Shown piece after piece: positions 32,900 to 41,732 of a stretch of 64,000 nt of DNA. This stretch comes from Chenopodium formosanum (lineage: Eukaryota; Streptophyta; Magnoliopsida; Caryophyllales; Amaranthaceae): NCBI GenBank assembly GCA_024500155.1, contig CM044865.1:30397501-30461500 (forward strand), read 5' to 3'. A program made the translations under genes and the position numbers. Numbering within the stretch: position 1 is the first letter of the stretch; every line of letters begins with the position of its first letter. The notes beneath the pieces were generated by a model, which was not told the origin of the DNA, ran no database searches, and saw nothing but the letters and a program-made list of their open reading frames with translations.

Positions 32900-34063
32900 C
32901 TAAAAAAACGAGCAGCTATCTTCGAGTTACGGCAAGGAGAGCTCTTCAGGGCTGGCTTTTTTAAACCCCTGTTGAAGTGTGTGACCCCTGAAAAGGGGAA
33001 GGAAGTTCTCGAAGAGTTGCATTCGGGATACTGCGCCTCCCATATAGGCGGCAGATCCCTCGCGGCCAAGGCCAGGCGGCTTTACTTTTGGCCGACTCTG
33101 GAGTCGGATGCAATGGAAATGGTGAAAAAATGTGACAAGTGCCAAAAGTTTGGCAAGCTCATCCATCGTCCGGCTACAGACCTGACGGCCATCCACAGCC
33201 CAATACCCTTTGCCAAATGGGGCATGGACATTCTGGGGCCATATACAACTGCACCAGGCGGCAGGCGCTATATATTGGTGGCTGTGGATTACTTTACCAA
33301 GTGAGCAGAGGCTGAGGCAGTAAAAAACATAAAGACTAAAGACGTCATTTCCTTTGTTTGGAGGAACATAATCACCCGTTTCGGGGTGCCCATGTCTATG
33401 GTTTTTGACAATGGTCCTCAATTTGAAACGCCTCAACTCAAGACTTGGCTGGGAGACCAGGGGGTCTCAAGCTTCTTTGCATCAGTCGGCCGGCCACAAG
33501 CAAACGGCCAGGTCGAAGCCTTCAACAAGTTAATCTCAGACGGTATTAAAAGGAAGATTGAGCGGGCTGGTGGCCTTTGGGCGGATGAATTACCACACTT
33601 CCTTTGGTCCATCAGAACGACTGCTAAAGGGGCAACGGGAGAAACCCCATTCCTAATGGTGTATGGAGCAGAAGTTGTTCTGCCCATTGAGCACTATGAG
33701 CCTACCCTTCGAATCATGTTGTATGATGAAGAGGCAAATTGGGAGGCCATGCGCCTAGCATTGGACTCACTTCCAGAACGCAGGGGCAATGCTGCCTTGC
33801 GTCATGAGATATACCGTCTGAGAATGACTCGGGCTTATAACAAAAGAGTACACAAGCGTCCTCTCAAAGTGGGGGACTTTGTGCTACGGAAAATGGAGGT
33901 AGTCGGTAGGGCGAATGAACAGGGAAAGCTAACCCCAAATTGGGAAGGCCCCTACCGAATTTATGAGGAGATAAGAGACGGCACCTACCGCTTGGAAGAA
34001 CCAGACGGCAGGCAGCTGCCCAGAACTTGGAATGTAGACAACTTGAAAAAGTACTACTTCTAA
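32900..34063 (+). pseudogene. Element E integrase
   Basis: Continues E's pol frame after C2. The His-Cys zinc-binding region spans HSGYCASHIGGRSLAAKARR to CDKCQKFG. The DDE catalytic core has Asp in KWGMDILGPY, Asp in VFDNGPQFE and Glu in GQVEAFNKL. The C-terminal domain includes KVGDFVLRKME and PNWEGPYRIYEE and ends TWNVDNLKKYYF. A single TGA at 33302-33304, where TGG (Trp) is expected after DYFTK, breaks it between the first and second catalytic Asp. All catalytic residues are otherwise present. It is the nearest relative in the window of the integrase that F lacks. Confidence 0.9.
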
Positions 34064-35396
34064 GTACGAATGTAAAGACCTCAATTCTGTAAATCTCACG
34101 TATTGTTAATGAGAATATGCCTTCATTCCCAACTTATCTTTTTATTTAAGTTTTTTAAGTGCCGCCTGTACCAACTACAGACGGCCAATATGTTTGGAAA
34201 GCGTCTGTCCCAACAGCAGACGCCCCACTCCCTCTGAAGAAGCCGATTGTTTTAGAACAGTCGTTCCTACGAAATTCATCAAGTTTACACCAACACTTGA
34301 TGAGTATTTACTTGATCATTTAAGAGGCCTAAGGCCAGATAAAATCATGATGAGGCCCATGGCCGGATACTAATAAACAAAAAGAGACCGAATGGTCACA
34401 GTCTGCTCCAACATGAGTCAGAAAACCGGCGACGTCCATTTGGGCGAATTCGTCGAGGAGAAGCATCTCCCATTTGGGTGGCACATTGCTCTACAAATAT
34501 ATCAAGCGGCCCTACCGAATGCTAAGGCAGCATTCGCAGCCGTTTGTTTTAATCGAAAGTGAAATCTAAAAGACCTGAATTTTCTATTTAACGCAGTCGT
34601 CACTATTTCATGAGTAGAGGCTAATTGAGGCATAAAGCCGGATGCTCCTGTTGTTGCTTAGGAGCAAAACAGGCGGAATATTTTATACAAGTTAAGTTAA
34701 CTACTTGGCAATTATTGAGGCTATTGGCCGGATGACGTCTGATCCTTGCCTATGGGGCAAGACAGGCGGACAATTATTTTTAAGAAAATTGGTTAAGTTA
34801 CAAACTTAACATTTTATCTCATAGAGGCCTATGGCCGGAGGCGCTTGTTTTTGCTTATGGGGCAGAACAAGCGGAGGTTTACCCTTAGCAAATTAGCTAA
34901 AGTTGGAAATTAGAGCTAGTTCGAGCCAATGGCCGAATGAACACTTATGTTTGCCAATTCTGGATGGACGTCTGCCGTGTGGTTTGGGGCAATCACCATA
35001 GTGATTGATTGACTTAGAAACCATGCATACTCTTCTAAGTATCAAAAATTTCTAAGTCAATCAATCCAATAAACCGAAACCACCCGACATCCGTCCAGGG
35101 GCATGAACATTCGCATGATATACAGGTTATAATACTTAGCCAAAACCATGCAATGAAAAATTCAAAAAGCAAAGGACAACAACAATATGGATAACTTCAG
35201 CCAAATGGCCGAATGGTTCAAATTAAAAAGACCAATCGTCACCAGACGATTGGTTAAGATTGTTATCTGGCAAAGCCAGAAAGATTGTCAAATTACCCGA
35301 CCCCTCGGTCGGTAAAGATACAAATACTCGGCACACAGGCCGGAAAAGAAAAATACATGGCCATTCGGCCGCAGATAAGCATAAAAGCTTAAGTGA
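34064..35396 (+). other. Element E 3' non-coding region with hairpin repeats
   Basis: No protein is encoded. Small hairpins recur: GCCGcCTGT/ACAGaCGGC near 34159-34183, GCGTCTG/CAGACGC near 34200-34222, then a diverged repeat of about 90-107 bp starting near 34628, 34718, 34825 and 34920. Each of the first three units has GAGGC..A.GGCCGGA followed by a stem around TTGCT...GGGGCA. A long inverted repeat occupies 34965-35097. It lies between integrase and the tail of the antisense gene. Confidence 0.7.
34965..35097. repeat. Long inverted repeat (foldback) in element E
   Basis: Inner arms are a perfect 18-bp pair (35003-35020 and 35049-35066) around a 28-base loop. Outer arms TGGACGTCTGCCGTGTGGTTT and its near complement ending GTCCA (to 35097) pair imperfectly. 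The arms are about 50 nt each. Confidence 0.8.
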
Positions 35397-38314
35397 TCAG
35401 GGGAGAGCCTCTTCAGTGGCAGCCGGCTTGTCGTCCTTCGGCTGCTCTTCCTCCTTTTTCTCTGGCTCCTCCGCCTGATCCTCCTCCTCGCCGCCCGAGG
35501 ACGACTCCCCAGAAGAGTCGGACCCAGAACTTTCCTCGGCCTCAGCATTCTCAGCCTCTTCAATAAGGCGAGCGTCGAATGCTTTGCTGGCTTCGTCAAA
35601 TTTGGATTTCCAAATTTGGTAGTCCGAGTCCGGCTGTACAGCCGCCCAAGTGTCCCGCATGATGGCTTCATAATCGCTCATCATTTGCTTAACAAGAGTC
35701 TCTCTCTTTTGATCAGCCACGGACTCAAACTTGGACTTCAGCTGATGCTCCTGGTTGCTGAGGCGCTGCTCCAGGCGGCCCACCTTCTGCTTGGCTTTCT
35801 CGGCCTCTTCTTTGGCATCTTGAAGAGGCTCGAGCTTCTCCTTAAGAGTTGTAATCTCTTTCTTAAGGGAAGTGATACGCAGGCGGGCCGAGTCCAGGTC
35901 CTTCTTCACTTGCATATTGGCTTCCGCCTGCGAATACATCATATCAAGCGTCAGATACTCATTTTGAGCAATATCAAATTGAGCTCGATCAAAGGCGGAC
36001 TCGGCCCGAGCTTTGGCGATTGTTACCTCTTTGGATTTCTCCTTGAGGGGTTGCCTGAGCCCTTGGACGCGCAGCATGGCCTGTAAAAGAACCAAATGGT
36101 TAAAACCAGGCGGAAAAAGAAGTAATGCTAAAAAATTGCTTGAGCCAAGACTCATACCTCGCAGAGGTTCCTCAAGATGCCATCCAAGTCAAGGGTGCCG
36201 ACTCCTCTGACAGACGCCTTGTCGTCAGGATCAACCGCCCTCAGCATGGACTTGGCCATCTGGACCACAGTCGGCCTCTGCACAGGGAAGGAGAGAAAGT
36301 AAGAAAAAATAACTCAAGTACACCTAAACGAAAGAACAATAGGGGCGAATGGATTTTACCGTCGTCCTTCTGTTCCTCCTCTCTCCCCAGGCTCCTCTTC
36401 TCTCCTGTTGAGCCGACAGCAGTGGTGGGTTGCTTAAAGCCACCCTTCGATGCCCTCTAGGCATCCGGTTTGCCGATCTCTTTTCAGCATTGAGAGAAGA
36501 GGCGTCTGGGCCCTTCTAGGGCTTATGAGCAACGTGCTTCCGGCCGCCCTTGCCGGATGCGCTCACATCACCCGCCCTTGTCTTTTGGATTTTAGGGTCG
36601 GATGGTTTTGAAGGAGATTTGGAAGGCGTACCCTACATCCATACAAGATAAACGCAAGTTAGAAATCATTCGGGCAAATTTAATATTGGTCAGAAATGAA
36701 AGTATAACAATTTTCTACCTTGGAGGTGCCGCCAGTTTTCTGCTCGTCCACTTTGGTGTGGGTGGTTGCTTCTGCCCTGTTTAAAACATTCGACCTATAT
36801 CGAGCAGCAGATACAGCCGGCTTCCTTATGGCCGAGAGCTTTTCCATTGCTTTATCTGCAAAAATAAACAAGTGATTAGCATCATTAAACAAGTACTGAA
36901 AAGCAGAAGTAAATTGCATATAAAACAGACGACCGACTACCTCTCGGCATCTCAGAACTTAGCCCACAGGCGGCTAAGAATGTCCCCTCTTCAAACCACT
37001 TGTACAAAGGGAGATAGCATTGAGGGGTGACCTCCTTGTCCCCCTCGTCATTCGTCCACACGGACACGGTAAACAAACCCGCGTCCATGATCTCCTCCTT
37101 TGCCTGCTTAGGAATAGGCGGCAATGCGCTCCTGCCTGCTAGGAGTGGTGGATCCTTATTCCACCTGTTATACTTTTGGTTCAGGCGGTTGTCGACGGAC
37201 TTGACTATATAAAACTTAGTCCTCCAGTCTTTCCACTTGTTCTCTTTTCCAACAGCCATCATGTACCCCTTGCAAGTGGTTAAGGTGTACCAGCCTTCAC
37301 CGCCCCTAGCAGGCGCCCTGCTCATATAGTGCATGTGGGCAAACGCTTCAAAGTTCACCTCCACCTGCAGCATCTCACAGGCGGCAACGTACCCCAGAAT
37401 ATTGATCCAGGAGTTGGGTACAAGTTGCCAGATACCCAGTTGGTATCCGTCCAAGATCCTCTCCACGGCCGGATGGAGAGGGAAGCGGAGGCCAGCTTGG
37501 AAGGCCGCTTCATAGCAGCCGAATGCTTTGTCTTGATAGCTGGCCAGGCTCGGCCAGGTTATGGTGTCGCCCTCGTTAGGGACCGACAAAGTGTAGCCAT
37601 AGCCTAGGACGACCTTGCGCCTAAAATTGGCAAGGCCGGATGCCATGGCACTCCGCCTGCCTGGCGGAACATGCTGATAGTAGGGGGCTCTCTCCAAGCG
37701 CCTGGAAGCACTCGGCTCGGCCCAGCTCTCCCCCCTATCCACTGCTAGGGACTCTCTGGCAGAATCTATGTTTGATCTAGCCTCCTCTGAAGTTATGGAG
37801 GCTTCTTTGTAGAAGATGACGAGGCCGACTCACCATCAGAGCTCTCATCAGAGCTAAGGGACCGCCGACTGGTGCCAGCGGGGTCCTCCCCTAGACTCTC
37901 TTCCGGCGCCTGTCCAGAAGGCCCGGGTTGATATTCTTCATCCGCCTCCCTCAGGATTCCATCACTGGGAGTTCCACTAGATGTGGGCGAATGGTAATAG
38001 GTGGGGGTTGGAGGAAGATAGGTAGGGCTGTCAGGGTGTTCCGACAGCTCACTTTGAGGCACTCTTATTGAGCCGTCTGAATAAACAGTCGACCCGTCCG
38101 AATGGTAGAAAACTCCATCGGATCTACACTGCCTTGCTGTTCTTTTGGTCCTGGCCATAGTGTCCTGCACAGACACGGAAACAGTCGGATTCGGAGAAGT
38201 TCGCAAAGCAGGATCTTTGGCCAAGCATTCGGCACTGCTAGTTCTAGATTCAGCCGTCCCTGGTGACCGGCTGATCACTATCCTACGCCGTGCCGCATGC
38301 AATTGGGGAACCAT
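35397..38314 (-). pseudogene. Element E antisense extra gene (multi-exon)
   Basis: Encoded opposite to E's gag-pol. Exon 1 (38314-36941) starts MVPQLHAARR with ISRSPGTAESR, as in F, then a Ser/Pro-rich acidic region. After a frameshift near 37800 comes the globular domain (CYEAAFQAGLRFPLHPAV, NSWINILGYVAACEMLQ, YTLTTCKGYMMAV) resembling Transposase_28/PF04195 extra ORFs of plant retroelements. GT-AG introns are visible at 36856-36940 (GTAGTC...TTTTTGCAG), 36633-36718 and 36080-36158 (GTATGA...TTTTACAG). The last exon (36079-35397) is a long coiled coil ending in a Glu-rich tail and TEEALP. Function unknown; a structural or particle-associated role is only a guess. One middle exon near 36500 is degraded. 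Confidence 0.75.
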
Positions 38315-38549
38315 TTTTTTTTTTTTGTTTTCAAAAACAAAGAAAAAATGAAGAGTAAAAAGAAATACAAGCGTTACCTTTAGAAGAAGGGAGAAAGACG
38401 CCTGGTTATCTAAAGAACAGTCGAACTGGTAGCCGAGTGTCGGATGCTTGAAAAACGCTTAGGGAATTTTGAGATTCTTTAAGTAAAAAAGTCCAAGATT
38501 CTCCAGAGATTCGCCAAGGAGTGAATCCAAGAGGGGGGTCAAACCTTAC

Positions 38550-38557
38550 TATTTATA
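38550..38557 (-). promoter_or_regulatory. TATA box for the E antisense gene
   Basis: The minus strand reads CCCTATAAATAG here, 236 bp upstream of the antisense ATG (38314) and about 120 bp from the 3' LTR. The LTR promoter and this one point away from each other. Confidence 0.65.
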
Positions 38558-38670
38558 GGGAGGTAAAAACCCTAATTTTTCCCTCTAGTAATTTTTGAAT
38601 CTGACCACTCAGATACTGACACCTGTCACAGGAGTCGCGTGCAATGCACGTGTCCCCTGTGAGGGGCAAA

Positions 38671-39316
38671 TGATTTGGGTATTTTTATACCCGACCAGGT
38701 GGCCCAACCAGAAAGCGCCACGTGTCCTCCATATAGGTGCCATTTGGACCTATGGAGTGATGACACGTGGAGGGTGGACTTTTCTCCGTCCTACGTGGAC
38801 TGAAGGTCCAGCAGGGACCATTCAGTCGGCGACACGTGTCACCCAAAAGGTGCTTCAGAATCCTTTTGGGCACAGTGACACGTGTCACTCAGGTATTGGC
38901 CCTGGGATGGCGGCCTTCTCAGGCCCAAATCCTGAGGCGTCGCAAAGCAGCGTGACCTTACTCCTAGGTCACCAGATCCTAAGAGGGCACACTTTTCCCT
39001 ATAAATAGGGAAATTACGTCATTTATGACGAGACATGAAAAAAGAGAAAAAACAACGTAACATTTACAACACGAGACAATACGTCACTTACCACAGAGCT
39101 GTTGTTTTCAAGAAACACACAGCACTTTACCTGAGCTTGGAATCCAAGCAGATAACTTTACTTCCGCACGTTTTATCTCCGAATATTTACTGACTTAATC
39201 TTCGGAGGCAGACCACCGACCATCCGGCGGTCCGTTTACTTTGCAGGTACAGGCATCCTCAGTTGAGTCCAGTTTCAGTGTTGTAACTCTCCCGAGGGAC
39301 AAAAACCCCCGAAACA
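38671..39316 (+). repeat. Element E 3' LTR
   Basis: 646 bp, preceded by the polypurine tract GAGGGGCAAA (38661-38670), followed by TSD AAAGG. It differs from the 5' LTR at 13 positions, eight of them transitions. TATA box at 39000-39007. Confidence 0.95.
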
Positions 39317-39321
39317 AAAGG

Positions 39322-39810
39322 AGTGAGAAATCTCCGGAATTATTAGAGAAAGAATCCATTAGGGCAGTGGTGGAAGTGGCGGTCGCCCAAGCAATGGTAG
39401 CGAAAAGGGAGAGGTTGGATGAGAAGAGAAGCCCTTTGGAATCCAAACCCTTGGTCGAGCAAGTCGTTGCAACTGTGAGCACGGAGAGGAAAGTTGAGGA
39501 AGGTCTCACAGACGAACCAACGACAGTCTCCTTCAAGTCTGCCGGTGCACCGGTTTCGGTGGAGGACGAGCTGGAGTCGCCAACGAATTTGGTGGTGGAC
39601 GGTGGACGTCATGGGCGTGGTGGGTTGACCGGTGGATTTATCCGTGCTAGTGATTTTGATGGTTGGGGGAGTGTTTTCGAAGGTGGCCTTGGTGGTGAAT
39701 CTGGTGATTATTCCGAAGACTTTGACAGCAAGTTGGGTTACGTGGTTGGAGTATTCGCAAGAAAGTTGAATTCGGGTGGAAGGTTTGGTGATTATGGAGC
39801 GGGATTTTAG
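39322..39810 (+). CDS. Element D Gag, C-terminal part
   Basis: The gag frame of D resumes directly after the AAAGG duplication and runs to a TAG ending at 39810, giving a Gag of roughly 287 residues when joined in concept to 14456-14830. It begins with a Glu/Lys-rich helix (SEKSPELLEKES), continues with Ala/Val-rich and Glu-rich sequence, and ends in a Gly-rich tail (GGLTGGF, FEGGLGGESGDYSEDF). No zinc knuckle is seen. No protease follows. Confidence 0.65.
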   Translation, partial: SEKSPELLEKESIRAVVEVAVAQAMVAKRERLDEKRSPLESKPLVEQVVATVSTERKVEEGLTDEPTTVSFKSAGAPVSVEDELESPTNLVVDGGRHGRGGLTGGFIRASDFDGWGSVFEGGLGGESGDYSEDFDSKLGYVVGVFARKLNSGGRFGDYGAGF

Positions 39811-41139
39811 GGCAGTGGTCAAGGTAACTCTGCCGGTGAATCTGGTGGTGGGTTCCGTGGTCTTGCTGGTGGTGTTTGCAACGAATTTGAGGGGGGTAGA
39901 TGGAGAAGGAAACTTAGTGGTGACTCAGGTGGTTCACCAGGGGGAAAATTCGAGAGAGGGGGTGCCGGTGAAAGTGGATCCGGCGGTGGCCCAGGATTAC
40001 TTGGCAGAAAGGGTGAGCATGGTTGTAAGGCCACCACTAGGGGTGGACTGAGCAGAGAAGGCGCAAGTTTTGTGATGGGCAGATCCGGTGGTGGACTGGG
40101 TTGTTTGGTCGCCGGAGAAAAAGATGGTGCAAGGTGCAAGAGCAGCGATGGCAGAAGCGGCGTAGGTGGAGGCGAAATTACTGGTGAGTCGTCACCAAGG
40201 ATGGTAGCAAGAAGGGGTGGTGACTTTTGTAGTGGCTTTACCGGCGGTGGTTGCTTGGTCGGAGGTGGTTTTGTTGGTGGATCCAACGGTGGTCCAGGTA
40301 ATTTAGCCGAAAAAGTTGTGAGGGGTGGTAAGACCGCCGCTAGTGGTGGCCTGAACAGAGAAGAAGATGGCGTCGTTAGTGGTGGGCCCGGTAGTGGCTG
40401 TCGTCTCTTCGCCGGAGGTGGCTTGTTGGAAAGTGGACTGGAGTACTTTGCAGGGGTTGGAGAGCTTCATGAATGGTGGATATTTGGTGGGTTCCAGAAG
40501 CATCATAAAAAAGTGATGAAAGGGAATTTGACTAAGTCAAAGCTTAGCTTGGAGAGAAAGTCAGTGATAAAATATGTTAGTAAGGGTATTATGGTAATAT
40601 GCCTTGAAAATATAATACAAGAATTAGGTCAGCTGCTAGAGTCACGTGCAGCTAAAAGAGATGAAAGGCTTGACAGTTTAAATACTACATTGCTAGTACA
40701 AACCCATTTACAGCCTAATCCTTTTAATGAGAGAAACTTTCACTATGGGCTTAGAAAACTCAGGCCCATTTCTCTAAACTTAGTTGCAAAATACAAACTC
40801 ATTACCCAATTTTCTCACTATCAATCTGCTAACCGTAAGCCCACAAACCTATCAATCTGCAGACCCACTTTGTGGACTTACTTTTCTTTAGATACTGTCA
40901 TTTTATTAGTTAATAGTGTCCCACCCATCCCAGTGATACCACCCAATATATTCCGACCCCATTTCTTCAGCCAATTGTTAGACCAAAATGTTCATTGCAA
41001 TTCCCACAACCCACAGCCTACACACCATCCCAAGCCCAAGTCAACGGAGTCCAACTCCACCCACCATTCGACCCTCTCTCATGACAAGTTGGTGCATTAT
41101 TCACACAACCTTCTGCCATATTAAGGCTAAGAAGGGGAG
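39811..41139 (+). other. Element D non-coding or captured GC-rich segment
   Basis: From 39811 to about 40500 the sequence is rich in GGTGG/GGCGG triplets and open in several frames on both strands: Gly-rich on plus (40072-41124, 350 codons) and Pro-rich on minus (39819-40286, 155 codons). This is composition-driven, and I do not accept either as a gene. From 40500 to 41139 it is AT-richer, without domains, and ends in a purine stretch AAGAAGGGGAG that may be the polypurine tract. Confidence 0.5.
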
Positions 41140-41728
41140 CTCTAAGGCCTCTAACTTTCAACAATGAGCAGAAGTTTTCACTACAGCTCTCTCTGAGTTT
41201 AGACCAATTCAAGAGTGGGATTAGAGATCAATGTTGCCGAGGCCGGGATCCACGTGCCGATTATCAACCACCTTGAGGACAAGGTGGAACTCGAGGGGGC
41301 CGGTAATGTAATAGACCGGCTTTAGGGGGGGTCAGCCACATATACGGGTCTACTCTAAAAGAGTCAAAACACGGGTATCAACAACACAAACCACAAAGAG
41401 CAAGGGACAAAATCAATTAAGAAGAGGAGAAGGAAAGGAAGCAACCTTAGTCCTAGGATGTTTATTTATGTTTTTCTATATTAGCTAAGTTTCACATGTT
41501 AAGCCTTAAGGTCATCCTTGACCATCTTAGTATAAGTAGTATGGCTAGTGTTAGTGGAAAAGGCAGGCAGAAATTAGTGAGGAAAATTTGGAGAGTTGCA
41601 ACCTCAAGTTGCTAGGAGATTTGTAGCCTCAAGCTACTATGTATCCCTTCCATTAATCAGTTCAATGAAAAATCAGTCCTTCTCTTACTAATGAGTATTA
41701 TCGAGTGAATCAGCCTTGGTCTATAACA
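41140..41728 (+). repeat. Element D 3' LTR
   Basis: 589 bp, two differences from 13795-14383. The right flank GGAACTTAATG returns to element B protease-side sequence with no duplication of the left flank. Confidence 0.88.
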
Positions 41729-41732
41729 GGAA

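Larger units (their letters stand above)
14831..39316 (+). mobile_element. Element E: Tat-lineage Ty3/gypsy element with antisense gene
   Basis: LTRs at 14831-15476 and 38671-39316, target duplication AAAGG at 14826-14830 and 39317-39321. Without F and C2 it is about 11.8 kb. Order: LTR, primer site, gag-protease, TAG, RT-RH, IN, hairpin-rich non-coding region, antisense multi-exon gene, polypurine tract, LTR. The LTRs differ at 13 of 646 positions (2.0 %), clearly more than any other LTR pair here. Three nonsense mutations and a small frame-changing deletion near 26583 make it inactive. Confidence 0.92.
13795..41728 (+). mobile_element. Element D: Gag-only LTR element hosting E
   Basis: Two 589-bp LTRs flank an internal region that, without element E, is only about 2.3 kb: leader, gag, then non-coding GC-rich sequence. 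No protease, RT or IN is present. This fits the non-autonomous TR-GAG type, which depends on a partner for cDNA synthesis and integration. Three things are odd: the LTRs start CTCTAAGG rather than TG, no target duplication is seen (left flank GTGACC, right flank GGAACT), and host element B appears to have lost sequence at the left border. Confidence 0.8.

Noticed and set aside
39819..40286. 155-codon Pro-rich minus-strand frame in element D
   Set aside because: Mirror of the Gly-rich composition above; no start context or homology that I recognise.
40072..41124. 350-codon frame (Gly-rich, then Pro/His-rich) in element D
   Set aside because: The open frame follows from GGT/GGC composition; the opposite strand is equally open, there is no domain, and the second half has unrelated composition.
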